Origin: Rhodocyclales bacterium RIFCSPLOWO2_02_FULL_63_24
GTDB taxonomy: Bacteria; Pseudomonadota; Gammaproteobacteria; Burkholderiales; Rhodocyclaceae
DNA: 39,833 nucleotides
Reading direction: 5' to 3'
Assembly: GCA_001828935.1 (NCBI GenBank)
Contig: MHZX01000128.1
Location: 1-39,833 of the forward strand
Made by a program: the position numbers and the translations under genes. Numbering within the stretch: position 1 is the first letter of the stretch; each line of letters opens with the position of its first letter. The notes under the pieces were generated by a model. It saw only the letters and a list, made by a program, of their open reading frames with translations, did no database searches and was not told where the DNA came from. Below are positions 15,500 to 24,550 of the stretch, in pieces.

Positions 15500-17122
15500 C
15501 TATGTCGCCAGCAGCACAGCCTCATCCACAGCATCAATCTGCCCCGGATCAAGAAACTGCTCCGCGTACCGCTTATAAACGCCCTGCTTTACAAAAACGT
15601 CGAACAGATCCGGATCGATATGACCACCTTGTTTGAACTTGTTCATGATGCCCATGGCCTGCGACAGCTTCATGCCCGGTTTGTAGGGGCGATCGCGGGC
15701 AGTCAGTGCCTCGAAGATGTCGGCGATGCCCATCATTCTCGCCTGCAGGGACATTTGCTCGCGGGTGAGGCCTTTGGGGTAGCCCTTGCCGTCCATCCGT
15801 TCGTGATGGCCGCCGGCGTATTCAGGAACGCTGGTCAAATGCTTTGGCCATGGCAATTGTTCCAACATCTTGATGGTAGCGACTATGTGGTGATTGATGA
15901 TGTCGCGTTCCTTCATCGTCAAGGTGCCTGCGCGGATCGTAAGATTATCGACTTCGTCTGCCGTGAGGAACTCTGCTTCGACCCCATCGACATTGCGCCA
16001 CTTGCGCTGGCGACCGATGTCATGCACGCGCTGCAAGTCGGCGTCCTTCATTGCCTCGCCACCGACGTTGGTCTTGCGCAAAAATTCCCGCTCACCATCG
16101 AGCAGATGGACTTCCTCTTGATACCGCTGCCAGATCGCCTCGTCAGCCTTCGAATCGTTAGCCTGTCGCAGAGTCAGCTGCTTGCGCAATGCGTCGATTT
16201 CGGCGTCGCGCTTGAGGACTTCGAAGCGGGTATCGATCAAGTGGATGCGATCGAAAAGGGTATGCAGCTTGGTTGCCTTATCTACCACATGAACCGGGGT
16301 GGTGACCTTGCCGCAATCATGCAGGAGACCCGCTATCTTCAGTTCGTAGCGATCGCGCTCGCTCATGCTGAACGAGGCCAGCGGTCCCTCCTGGGTTGCA
16401 TTGACCGCCTCGGCCAGCATCATGGTCAAGGCGGGCACGCGCTGGCAATGCCCGCCCGTATAGGGTGATTTCTCGTCGATTGCCAGGTTGATCAGATTGA
16501 TAAAAGACTCGAAAAGTTCTTCGAGCTGCGTAATCAGCAAGCGGTTGGTCAAGGCGATAGCCGCCTGGGAGGCCAGCGATTCAGCAAGACTCTGATCGGC
16601 TGACGAAAACGTCTTGACCTGATGGTCAGAATCCAGGGCGTTGATCAACTGCAGCACGCCGATGATCTCGCCTTCGTGATTCTTCATCGGCACCGTAAGG
16701 AAAGACTGCGAGCGATAGCCAGTACGCTTGTCAAAGTTGCGAGTGCCCGAAAAGTCGAAACCCGCCTCGGTGTAGGCATCGGCGATATTGACCGTCTTGT
16801 CATGGATGGCGGCATAGGCGGCCACCATCGAGTCATTGGATTCGCCGTTGTCGTTGATCAGTGGCAAATTCGGAAAGTTGATGGCGTTCCCGGTGGTGCC
16901 ACCCATCGCAATGCGCAAGGAATCGGTGCGCAGAATCTCGAAGCGCAACGCCTTGCCGTCCTCCGTAACGCGATACAGCGTGCCACCGTCGGCGTGGGTG
17001 ATGGTCTTGGCTGCAATGAGAATGGACTCAAGCAGCCGATTGATGTCGCGCTCCTTCGAGAGGGCCGCGCCGATCGCATTGAGCTGTTCGAGACGGCGAA
17101 ACAAATCGCTGGAGCTATCCAT
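15500..17122 (-). CDS. GAF-HD-GYP protein, candidate c-di-GMP phosphodiesterase
   Basis: A 540-residue cytoplasmic protein. Residues about 15-170 form a GAF sensor domain (HADGGTLYRV, GVLQLINA). Residues about 205-525 form an HD-GYP domain: the first His in GGHCQRVPALT (about 222), the HD pair in LLHDCGKVTTP (about 267), HHIV, and the signature HHERMDGKGYPKGLT (about 437). A long insert lies between the HD pair and the HHIV block. HD-GYP enzymes hydrolyse c-di-GMP to pGpG or GMP; all metal-site landmarks I can check are present. The gene starts 15 bases after the GAF-GspE gene and is the last of the signalling run. Its GAF domain resembles the one in the gene before it, so both may respond to the same ligand. 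Confidence 0.92.
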   Translation of the reverse strand: MDSSSDLFRRLEQLNAIGAALSKERDINRLLESILIAAKTITHADGGTLYRVTEDGKALRFEILRTDSLRIAMGGTTGNAINFPNLPLINDNGESNDSMVAAYAAIHDKTVNIADAYTEAGFDFSGTRNFDKRTGYRSQSFLTVPMKNHEGEIIGVLQLINALDSDHQVKTFSSADQSLAESLASQAAIALTNRLLITQLEELFESFINLINLAIDEKSPYTGGHCQRVPALTMMLAEAVNATQEGPLASFSMSERDRYELKIAGLLHDCGKVTTPVHVVDKATKLHTLFDRIHLIDTRFEVLKRDAEIDALRKQLTLRQANDSKADEAIWQRYQEEVHLLDGEREFLRKTNVGGEAMKDADLQRVHDIGRQRKWRNVDGVEAEFLTADEVDNLTIRAGTLTMKERDIINHHIVATIKMLEQLPWPKHLTSVPEYAGGHHERMDGKGYPKGLTREQMSLQARMMGIADIFEALTARDRPYKPGMKLSQAMGIMNKFKQGGHIDPDLFDVFVKQGVYKRYAEQFLDPGQIDAVDEAVLLAT

Positions 17123-17137
17123 GCCCGTTCCTTGCTC

Positions 17138-19516
17138 CTACTTGATGCAGACAGCCCGCACCTGCTTGAGATCGGTCACGCCCTGCAGCGCCTTTTCGAG
17201 ACCGTCCATCTTCAGGGTCAACATGCCATCCTCCAATGCCTGCGCGAACAGTTGCGCAACGCGAGCGTGCTCCTGAATCAGCTTCTTCAGGGGCTCGGTG
17301 CCGATCATCAATTCATGCAGGCCGACACGTCCCTTGTAGCCACTGCCGCCGCAGGTATCGCACCCCTTGGCACGGGTAAACACCAGATGGCCGTCCTTAC
17401 CGTAGTCTTTGATCAGGCGCTCCAGCGTCGCTGCATAGGCTGCATCCTTGTCCTTGAGGAAGGGGCCGGTATTGTCCAGTTCGCTGCAATACTCCATCAT
17501 GAACAGTCTGACTTCCTCGGCGTCGGGCGTATAGCTCTCCTTGCATTTGCACAGCCGCTTGGCCAGGCGCTGGGCAAGGATTCCCAGCAGGGCATCGGAG
17601 AAGTTGAAAGGATCCATGCCCATGTCGAGCAAGCGAATGATCGACTCGGGCGCGCTGTTGGTATGCAACGTGGCGAACACAAGGTGGCCGGTGAGCGATG
17701 CTTCAATGCCGATGCCGGTAGTTTCAGCATCTCGCATTTCGCCCACCATGATGATGTCCGGATCGGCACGCAGGAACGCCTTCATCACGGTTGCGAAATC
17801 CATCACCTTCTTGTTCACCTGAACCTGGCGCAGGCCTTTCTGGGTGATTTCGACCGGATCCTCGGCGGTCCATATCTTGGTGTCCACCGTGTTCAGATAC
17901 CCCAGCACGGAGTGCAACGTGGTGGTCTTGCCGGAACCAGTCGGGCCGCAGACGAAGAACAGTCCGTAGGGCTTGGAGATGGTCGCCTTGAGCTTGACCA
18001 GATTGGTCGGCAGCACACCCAGCTTATCCAGGGGGATCGGCTCGCCACCCGCCAGAATACGCATGACGACGTCTTCGACACCGCCAGTGGACGGAATCGT
18101 TGCTACGCGCAACTCGATGTCCAGCGGGCCGTACTTCTTGAACTTGATCTTGCCGTCCTGCGGCTTGCGCCGTTCGGCGATATCCAGGTCGCACATGATC
18201 TTGAGACGCGCCACCATGGCGTTGCGGTAGCTCGCCGGCACTTCGATGTACTTCGCCAGCGAACCGTCGCGACGGAAGCGGATTAAGACTTTGTCCTTGC
18301 CCAGCCCCGGCTCGATGTGGATATCCGAAGCGCCCTGCTGATAAGCATCGATGATTATTTTGTTGACCAGCTTGACCAGTTCGTTGTCAGCGGCTGCGGA
18401 AATATCGTCGCTGGTCGCGCCTTCACCCTCCATTTCATCCTGGTCAAGGGTCGATAACAGATCGCCGACGGAGCTGTCGTCAGTAAAGCCGGGGACACCG
18501 GAAACACCGAACAACTGATCGATCGTCTGCACGAACTCGTGGTTGGTGGTGACGCGGTAGGTGACCTTCGCCCGCGGGAAGACATTGTTGACGACACGCG
18601 AACCCTTGACTTGTTCGGGGTCCATGCAAACCACCATGACACCTTCGGGCCCCTCTTCAACCGGAGCCCATTTAGCCTGCTCCAGGAAGTCCCGCTTGAG
18701 GTTCTTGAGCAAGTCTACCGGCTTGATGCGGTCAGACCTGAACGGCTCGTAGGGAACATTGAAAAACTTTCCCAAGGCAACACCCAGTGCCTGATGCTTG
18801 ACCTGAAACTCGTTGACCAGAACTTCTTCGATGTCAAGATTTTTGCGTCGCGCGGTACGCGTTGCCAACTCCAGTTCCTGTGCCGAAATGACGGCGTCGG
18901 ACACCAGGAAATCGTACTTTGTCTTGACAGCTTGCGCCGGCTTGTTGCGTTGGGCAAAGGCGATGGCAAGCGTCTCACACAGCCCCTTGACACCTTCCTG
19001 GGCAACCGCTGCGAACGGAGTCCCGGCCTTGTTGTTGATGATCTGGACCACCCCGAGCAACTCGCCGCTCTGGGCATCGACAATCGGCGCCACCAGCATC
19101 TGCTTGGTGCGATAGCCTGTCCGCTTATCTACCTCCTGCAGAAAGCGTAGCGACGGATTGATCGCCTTGAGTTCCCCATCGTCATAGACATCGCGAATGT
19201 TCACGGTCTTCTTGGCCAGCGCAACGTGGCCGGCGATACTCTGGTCGGCGATCGGGAGGCGCAGATCCTTGAAGGAATTCAGGCCGGTCTTGACCTTGGA
19301 AACGATGGATGCCTTATCCTCGCCGACGGAATAGATAGTCAAGCGATCGGCATTGAACAAATTGCATATCTCGTTCGACAGCTCCAACATGATTTCATCG
19401 ATGTTGGAGGTCGCATGAACCTTGTTGGTGACGACCTGAAGGTTCTTGAAGAAGGCAAGGCGGGTGTCCACATCGGCTGCAGAGGGCTCGGTGGATGCGG
19501 CGGGGACGGCACTCAT
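17138..19516 (-). CDS. GAF domain fused to a GspE/PilB-type secretion ATPase
   Basis: A 792-residue protein. Residues about 15-190 are a GAF domain (FNADRLTIYSV, GVVQIINNK). Residues about 200-290 resemble the GspE N-terminal (MshEN-like) module, but its RLGxxL ligand motif reads NLDIEEVL, so c-di-GMP binding is doubtful. Residues about 370-790 are the hexameric ATPase: Walker A GPTGSGKTTTLHSVL (about 523), the Asp-box/Walker B DIIMVGEMRDAETTGIGIEA (about 585), the His-box TLHTNSAPESIIRLLDMG, and a zinc knuckle with CKCKESY (about 657) and GCDTCGGSGYKGR (about 720). Ordinary GspE/PilB has no GAF domain and is found beside a PilC/GspF platform gene; neither a platform nor a pseudopilin gene adjoins it. 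The start overlaps the previous stop by 4 bases (19513-19516). Confidence 0.92.
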   Translation of the reverse strand: MSAVPAASTEPSAADVDTRLAFFKNLQVVTNKVHATSNIDEIMLELSNEICNLFNADRLTIYSVGEDKASIVSKVKTGLNSFKDLRLPIADQSIAGHVALAKKTVNIRDVYDDGELKAINPSLRFLQEVDKRTGYRTKQMLVAPIVDAQSGELLGVVQIINNKAGTPFAAVAQEGVKGLCETLAIAFAQRNKPAQAVKTKYDFLVSDAVISAQELELATRTARRKNLDIEEVLVNEFQVKHQALGVALGKFFNVPYEPFRSDRIKPVDLLKNLKRDFLEQAKWAPVEEGPEGVMVVCMDPEQVKGSRVVNNVFPRAKVTYRVTTNHEFVQTIDQLFGVSGVPGFTDDSSVGDLLSTLDQDEMEGEGATSDDISAAADNELVKLVNKIIIDAYQQGASDIHIEPGLGKDKVLIRFRRDGSLAKYIEVPASYRNAMVARLKIMCDLDIAERRKPQDGKIKFKKYGPLDIELRVATIPSTGGVEDVVMRILAGGEPIPLDKLGVLPTNLVKLKATISKPYGLFFVCGPTGSGKTTTLHSVLGYLNTVDTKIWTAEDPVEITQKGLRQVQVNKKVMDFATVMKAFLRADPDIIMVGEMRDAETTGIGIEASLTGHLVFATLHTNSAPESIIRLLDMGMDPFNFSDALLGILAQRLAKRLCKCKESYTPDAEEVRLFMMEYCSELDNTGPFLKDKDAAYAATLERLIKDYGKDGHLVFTRAKGCDTCGGSGYKGRVGLHELMIGTEPLKKLIQEHARVAQLFAQALEDGMLTLKMDGLEKALQGVTDLKQVRAVCIK

Positions 19517-20580
19517 TCGGCTAACTCCATGGCGCCAGCGCGAGCCCTCATGCCGCCATCAAGAAGGGCGGCACGAAAGCCTCGCTGGGAAAGCAGAAAC
19601 GCAGCGGCGGAACTGCGACGTCCCGTCTGGCAATAAACGATATATTCCTTTGTCGGATCGAGCGTCGCCGAAGCCTGGCGAATATCGTTCAGCGGAATGT
19701 TGATGGCACCTGGATAGCCATCGCTCTGATATTCGGCGGGGAAACGCACGTCGATCCATGTCGCGCCGCCAGCAACCCGCCGCGCGGCCTCGTCTCCAGC
19801 CACTTTCTGCAGCAGGGGTGCCCGCAGCAATTGGTTGAAGTCTTTCTTCGACAGCCGTAGCAAGGTTCCATCGGTACTCATTGTCACGGTCGCATTGCGC
19901 ACCGTGTCCGCGACCAGTGCATCCTCGCCAAATGCGTTCCCTTCCTTGAGTTGCGCCAACTGCATGGGAGATCCGCCGATCAACCGGGAAACTCTGCAAC
20001 GTCCACTTTCGATCAGGTAATAATAGTCGCCCGGATCGCCTTGCTTGATTATGGTCTGCCCGCGCTTCGCGGCAATACGGTTGAACTTGGCCAACAACGC
20101 CTGAATATTGGCCGGCGGCAGGGAAGCAAACGCGCCGACGGTTAGATTGTCCACCGCAAACATGCCGGACATCATGCGCCAATCTGTTGGCTCTGCGCTG
20201 CCCTGCGCGCACTCGTCGGGAGCGGCCAACTGGTTCCAGGTCACCACGATATCCAGAGTATCCTCTTCCAGGCTAAGCAATTCGACATCCGTGATGGCCT
20301 TGCTGACCGTTGGAATTTTCCCGCCACGCGAGACAGGTGCAGCACCGAGATCGTAGCCACCGACCAGAACACGGGAAGCGCCGTCAGGCGTATTCAGCCA
20401 AAGCTGTCCTCGCACCAGGTACACCACTTGACCGATCCAATTGGTCGCCCGAAACGGGTCGGCACCATGTGTAAAGGCGTGCATGCGACACAGCGGCAGC
20501 AACTCGCGCAAGCCTTCGCTGCCCAGCGACATCAACGGTTGCAGGCGAGTCAACAGGTCGACGCTCACCGTCTCGGCCAT
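19513..20580 (-). CDS. Cyclic-nucleotide-binding protein with C-terminal rhodanese domain
   Basis: A 355-residue protein. Residues about 15-120 look like a first, degenerate CNB fold. Residues about 135-245 are a well-preserved CNB domain: a GDPGDYYYLIESGRCRVSRL hinge and a phosphate-binding cassette FGEDALVADTVRNATVT with the Glu and Arg that hold the ribose and cyclic phosphate. Residues about 260-350 are a rhodanese: WIDVRFPAEYQSDGYPGAIN and an active-site loop YCQTGRRSS with catalytic Cys near 316. It has no DNA-binding domain, so it is not a CRP-type regulator. It starts 2 bases after the phosphodiesterase gene and overlaps the ATPase gene. It is probably the cAMP or cGMP receptor of this cluster; the sulfur-transfer part may act as a switch or as a protein-binding module. 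Confidence 0.92.
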   Translation of the reverse strand: MAETVSVDLLTRLQPLMSLGSEGLRELLPLCRMHAFTHGADPFRATNWIGQVVYLVRGQLWLNTPDGASRVLVGGYDLGAAPVSRGGKIPTVSKAITDVELLSLEEDTLDIVVTWNQLAAPDECAQGSAEPTDWRMMSGMFAVDNLTVGAFASLPPANIQALLAKFNRIAAKRGQTIIKQGDPGDYYYLIESGRCRVSRLIGGSPMQLAQLKEGNAFGEDALVADTVRNATVTMSTDGTLLRLSKKDFNQLLRAPLLQKVAGDEAARRVAGGATWIDVRFPAEYQSDGYPGAINIPLNDIRQASATLDPTKEYIVYCQTGRRSSAAAFLLSQRGFRAALLDGGMRARAGAMELAE

Positions 20581-20582
20581 GA

Positions 20583-21350
20583 TCAGATTTCAAACAATTG
20601 GTTGTTCTGCAACATACCTGGGCGAAATTCCCCGATGCAGTCTTCGATCTCCTGCATGGTCAGTTCGATTTGTCCCGGTTTCAGGTGCGTGATGAAGACC
20701 TCGGCGTCCCTCTGCAGATTTGTCAGTTCTTCGAGCAGCATGCTCGGGCACAGATGTAGGGATGCCGTGGCCAACCGCTTTTCCCTGTCAGAAAATGCAC
20801 ATTCGATGATTAGGTAGCGCAGATTGCGAATCCGGTTGATGTGCTTCCACAATTCCGGACACGGCCCGGTGTCCCCAGTGAACACCAGGCTGGCATTCCC
20901 GGAATCCAGTTGATAGCCAACAGCGGGCACCGTATGATTGGCTGGAAGCGGAATCACCTTGCGGCCGTCGATCTCCACTGCCTCGCCCACACGTATGGCT
21001 GAAAACCTGAGAAAGGGTTTCTCCGCAGTCGGTATCTCGCTGAAGTCAGGCCAAATGGCCCAGTTGAAAATGTGCGCACGAATGATCTCGAGCGTCGCCT
21101 CGGTCGCATGCACCATCAGCGGACGATTGCGCATATCGCCTACCGTATCGACAATAAACGGGAGACACGCCAGATGATCGAGATGCGAATGGGTAACGAA
21201 GACATGGTCTATCTGGGCCAATTCGGCGATCGCCAAGTCTCCGACCCCGGTTCCGGCGTCGATCAAGATGTCGCTGTCGACCAGCAGCGACGTGGTACGC
21301 AGATGCCGCCCACCGATTCCACCACTACAACCGAGGATGCGTACCTTCAT
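20583..21350 (-). CDS. Metallo-beta-lactamase-fold 3',5'-cyclic-nucleotide phosphodiesterase
   Basis: A 255-residue protein with the metal motif THSHLDHLACLPF (H-x-H-x-D-H, about residue 54), an N-terminal GGIGGRHLRTTSLLVD strand pair, a later FTGDTGPCPELW (Asp metal ligand) and FITHLKPG (last His). Sequence order fits the class II cyclic-nucleotide phosphodiesterase group more than RNase Z or glyoxalase II. The context supports this strongly: a cyclase gene lies just upstream and a cyclic-nucleotide receptor just downstream. A 118-base gap to the cyclase gene contains a small GCCTGG/CCAGGC hairpin but no terminator. The specificity (cAMP or cGMP) cannot be read from the sequence. Confidence 0.85.
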   Translation of the reverse strand: MKVRILGCSGGIGGRHLRTTSLLVDSDILIDAGTGVGDLAIAELAQIDHVFVTHSHLDHLACLPFIVDTVGDMRNRPLMVHATEATLEIIRAHIFNWAIWPDFSEIPTAEKPFLRFSAIRVGEAVEIDGRKVIPLPANHTVPAVGYQLDSGNASLVFTGDTGPCPELWKHINRIRNLRYLIIECAFSDREKRLATASLHLCPSMLLEELTNLQRDAEVFITHLKPGQIELTMQEIEDCIGEFRPGMLQNNQLFEI

Positions 21351-21468
21351 TGTTTCTCCGCCTGTGCCTGGCCGCCCCAGGCAGGGGGCAATCCAACGAC
21401 CGGAAGCCGCACGAACGGCTGACCCCGTGTCGCCCCCTTACCTGGGAAGGGAGATGAGTGATGATGTC

Positions 21469-23691
21469 TCATTTCGTTTCAAAAATGGTAACGCCATCCC
21501 AGTTTTCTCCGGGCGGCTCCTTGCGCAGATGTTCAACGCGTTTGACGTACAGATCGTAGAGATACCGCGGCTTCATCCGCTGCAGATTCATTAGTGTCAC
21601 TTCGGCCTGATCCCAATCCTGTGCGCGGTAGGCTCGCAATGCCTGGTTCCATAGCTTGATTTCTTCCATATCCTCACGAGAAACCTTGCCTTCCTCACCA
21701 ACCGGCTCATAGATTCCCACCGGGTCCTCCTTGCCCTTGACCCGGACTCGATCCAGTTCGCGGAACACAAACTCTTTCTTCAACAGTTCGCGGGTGGTTT
21801 CGCCAACGATAAAGCCAACCCCGTACTGCTTCGTGATACCTTCGAGGCGCGAACCGAGGTTCACCGCGTCGCCCATCACCGTGTAGGACTGGCGTACCTG
21901 CGAACCCATGTCGCCCACGGTCATTGGCCCCGTGTTCACACCGACACCGATCTTCAACTCGGGCCAGCCGCGCGCCACCAGGTCCTTGTTTAGATCATGC
22001 AGTGCAACATGCATTTCCAGTCCAGTCAGCACGGCATGTTTTGCATGCTCGGCATCATCCACGGGTGCGCCCCAAAACGCCATGATCGCATCGCCAATGT
22101 ACTTGTCGAGCGTGCCGCGATGCTTACGCACGACCAAGGTCATGGCGCCAAGGTACTGGTTCATCAACGTCGCCAGTTCGTTCGGCTCCAAGCCTTCCGA
22201 AATGGTGGTAAATCCGCGTATATCCGAAAATAGTACGGTGAGTTCGGCCTTGCGTCCAGCCATGCTGTAATTCTCGGGATCGCGGCTCATCTCCTCAACC
22301 AGCTCCGGCGGCACATACTGCCCAAACAAACCGGTCAGTTGGCGCTTGGTCCGCGACTCGACAAAATAGCCCCACGACATATTCATGGCATACAACAGCA
22401 CAATCGCGATCATGCCGTTGGCTAACGGCAGCACAACATTGGCGACATGCCAAAAGCTGAAATTGACGCTGAGCAGCAGCAACAGCACAATGACGCCGAC
22501 CACCGTTGCCCGGAATGGCGACAGCATCGGCAACAGGAAAGCCATGACTGCGCCGGCAATCAGCACCAGCACGACGTCGGCACCGAGAATATAAGGCGGT
22601 TTGTGCTTGACCGCGCCATCCAGCATGCCCGCAATCAGGTTGGCGTGTATCTCGACTCCTGGATAAGCGGCCCCCACCGGGGTGGCCCGCAAGTCCATGA
22701 GTCCGGGCGCCGTAGTACCTATGACTACTATGCGTCCGACGAGCTTTTCCTGGGGAACCCTGTCGTTGAGCACGTCAGTGATCGAGATATAGGGAAAGCT
22801 GCCCTGATAGCCGCGATAGGGGATCAGCGTGGCTGCGTTCTCGTCCACCGGGATACGCATAACGCCTCCAGAGGCCTTCAGGTCGAGCCACTCCATGCCC
22901 GCATAGGTTCCCGGCGAATCTTCTGGATAGCCCGGCGTAATGGGCGGATTTCCAATCAACTTTCGCACCATCGCCAGCGCAAGGGATTCGTAATATTGCC
23001 CTTGGTATTCGACCAGCAAAGGCACGCGCCGCGAGATGCCGTCGATGTCCACCAGCGGATTGAAATGCCCCGCGCCAGCCGCTGCCTTCTGGAATTCCGG
23101 CAGGTTGCCACCATGGCTGACCCATTGCGTAAATGCTATTCGGCGGCCATTGAAGGTGCCGGCGGGGAACACGGGCTCGGGCGCGGCGCCTGAACTTACC
23201 CCACCCTCCTTGCTGGAAAAGTAGTACCCGAGTATTACCGATCGATTCTTCAACGCTGCGGCAAAACGTGCGTCATGGTCGAGCTGCGGACGCAACTCGC
23301 GCAGTGTAGATTGAAAACTCGTTACATCCTTCAATTCCTTCTTCGCCATCGATTCCAGCGTCTTGAGACCGGAACTGTCGTCTGGCTCAGCGAAAACCAC
23401 GTCAAAGCCGACCAGCTTGACTCCATATCGATCGAACAGCTTGTTCATCAAGGTTGCCAGCTTGTCGCGCCCCCACGGCCAGCGACCTTGTTCCGCGAGC
23501 GACTTTTCGTCAATATCGAGTATCACCACTCGCTGGTCAAGATTCTGCGGCATGGTCAAGCGCACTTTCGCGTCATAGATCAACGCGTCCATGCGATTGA
23601 TGATAGGGATCTGATAGATGTGCGCCGAATGGCCGAGCAGCACCAGCAGAATCAGGAATCCGAGCACATAGCGGGGAAGATACTGTTTCAA
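21469..23691 (-). CDS. CHASE2-sensor class III nucleotide cyclase
   Basis: A 740-residue transmembrane enzyme. An N-terminal helix (residues about 8-26) is followed by a periplasmic CHASE2 domain (about 30-365, opening with VRLTMPQNLDQRVVILDIDE), three membrane helices (about 370-445), and a cytoplasmic class III cyclase domain (about 480-650). Metal Asp residues are in LFSDIRGFTTI and KYIGDAIMAFWG; the adenine-type Lys is in LDKYIGD; the Asp and the transition-state Asn/Arg are in VMGDAVNLGSRLE. Lys plus Asp at the base-recognition positions favours adenylate over guanylate cyclase. The C-terminal about 80 residues form a short helical tail with a TPR-like ALRAYRAQDWDQAEVTLMNL. The cyclase feeds the phosphodiesterase and receptor encoded next. 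Confidence 0.93.
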   Translation of the reverse strand: MKQYLPRYVLGFLILLVLLGHSAHIYQIPIINRMDALIYDAKVRLTMPQNLDQRVVILDIDEKSLAEQGRWPWGRDKLATLMNKLFDRYGVKLVGFDVVFAEPDDSSGLKTLESMAKKELKDVTSFQSTLRELRPQLDHDARFAAALKNRSVILGYYFSSKEGGVSSGAAPEPVFPAGTFNGRRIAFTQWVSHGGNLPEFQKAAAGAGHFNPLVDIDGISRRVPLLVEYQGQYYESLALAMVRKLIGNPPITPGYPEDSPGTYAGMEWLDLKASGGVMRIPVDENAATLIPYRGYQGSFPYISITDVLNDRVPQEKLVGRIVVIGTTAPGLMDLRATPVGAAYPGVEIHANLIAGMLDGAVKHKPPYILGADVVLVLIAGAVMAFLLPMLSPFRATVVGVIVLLLLLSVNFSFWHVANVVLPLANGMIAIVLLYAMNMSWGYFVESRTKRQLTGLFGQYVPPELVEEMSRDPENYSMAGRKAELTVLFSDIRGFTTISEGLEPNELATLMNQYLGAMTLVVRKHRGTLDKYIGDAIMAFWGAPVDDAEHAKHAVLTGLEMHVALHDLNKDLVARGWPELKIGVGVNTGPMTVGDMGSQVRQSYTVMGDAVNLGSRLEGITKQYGVGFIVGETTRELLKKEFVFRELDRVRVKGKEDPVGIYEPVGEEGKVSREDMEEIKLWNQALRAYRAQDWDQAEVTLMNLQRMKPRYLYDLYVKRVEHLRKEPPGENWDGVTIFETK

Positions 23692-23721
23692 GAAAGCTCC
23701 TGTGGATTTGTTGTTATGGAT

Positions 23722-24495
23722 TCAGCCCTTCATGAAAAATTCCATCTTGACTCCAGCCAGTTCGATCACGTCATGATCGGCGAGTTGATGTGCCTGGGCG
23801 TCTAGCGCCTTGCCATTCACCACCGGGAAGCTGGCGCCTTCCACATGAGTGATGAAATAGCCGTGCGGGCGACGTGCAATAACCGCTACCTGAACTCCGG
23901 GTTTGCCCAATGTTGTGAGCGTCTTGGTCAGCTCCATCTCCTTGCCGGCATTGCCGCCTGAGAGTATCTGGATTGCCCCCAGCGGCAGTGCGGCCGCGGC
24001 CGGTGGGGCTGAAGTTGGCTGCGGCGCCATGCCCGGCGAGGTTGACAAGTGGGAAGGAACGGCAGCAGGAGCGGCGGCGGCATGAGGAACAGCCGCGGCA
24101 GGTGGCGGTGCGGCAGGAGCCGCCGTCGCGGGTTCGGCCGGCTTTTGCACGGCACCGGGACGCAGAATCATGGTCTTCTCGAAGTCCGCGCTTGATGTCT
24201 GCTGTGGAAGCTCGCTGACATACTTCAGACGGTACTTTCCGAGTTCGATGGTGTCGCCGTTTTGCAGGAAATGCTTCTTGACCGACTGGCCATTGACGAA
24301 GGTGCCGTTGGTGCTGCCCAGATCCTCCAGAAAGGAGTCATTGAGTATCGTTATGACCACGGCGTGCTCGCCTGAAATCGCCAGATTGTCGATCTGGATA
24401 TCATTGTGCGGCTTGCGGCCGATCGTGGTGCGCTCCTTGGTCAAGGGGATTTCCTTGAGCATTGTGGTTTCCATGCTGAGTATGAGCTTAGCCAT
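23722..24495 (-). CDS. Protein with two FHA domains joined by an Ala/Pro-rich linker
   Basis: A 257-residue cytoplasmic protein. FHA 1 (residues about 15-95) is canonical: TIGRKPHNDIQID with the phosphothreonine-binding Arg, ISGEHAVV, and LGSTNGTFVNG. A linker (about 110-170) is almost all Ala and Pro with Thr and Ser. FHA 2 (about 172-255) keeps the fold pattern (TTLGKPGVQVAVIAR, FPVVNGKALDA, HDVIELAGVKMEF) but lacks the Gly-Arg and Ser-x-x-His residues, so it probably does not bind phosphothreonine. Between FHA 1 and the linker, FEKTMILRPG looks like a phosphorylatable Thr. Placed between PP2C and the cyclase, it is the likely reader that links kinase output to cyclase or ATPase. Start ATG 24495 has an AAGGACGG ribosome binding site. 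Confidence 0.9.
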   Translation of the reverse strand: MAKLILSMETTMLKEIPLTKERTTIGRKPHNDIQIDNLAISGEHAVVITILNDSFLEDLGSTNGTFVNGQSVKKHFLQNGDTIELGKYRLKYVSELPQQTSSADFEKTMILRPGAVQKPAEPATAAPAAPPPAAAVPHAAAAPAAVPSHLSTSPGMAPQPTSAPPAAAALPLGAIQILSGGNAGKEMELTKTLTTLGKPGVQVAVIARRPHGYFITHVEGASFPVVNGKALDAQAHQLADHDVIELAGVKMEFFMKG

Positions 24496-24550
24496 TTTTT
24501 CCGTCCTTCGAGGTCACTGAGCGCTGCATGATTTCTGCTGAATTAGACTC

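Noticed and set aside
16622..18286. Long + strand frame opposite the HD-GYP and GspE genes
   Set aside because: It is the complement of strongly supported coding sequence, has no domain, and its codon use follows the opposite strand.
17138..19516. Type II secretion locus
   Set aside because: Only the ATPase is present; no GspD, F, G-K, L or M genes adjoin it, and its neighbours are signalling proteins.
21360..21390. Terminator between the cyclase and phosphodiesterase genes
   Set aside because: A GCCTGG/CCAGGC hairpin is present but has no following T run on either strand.
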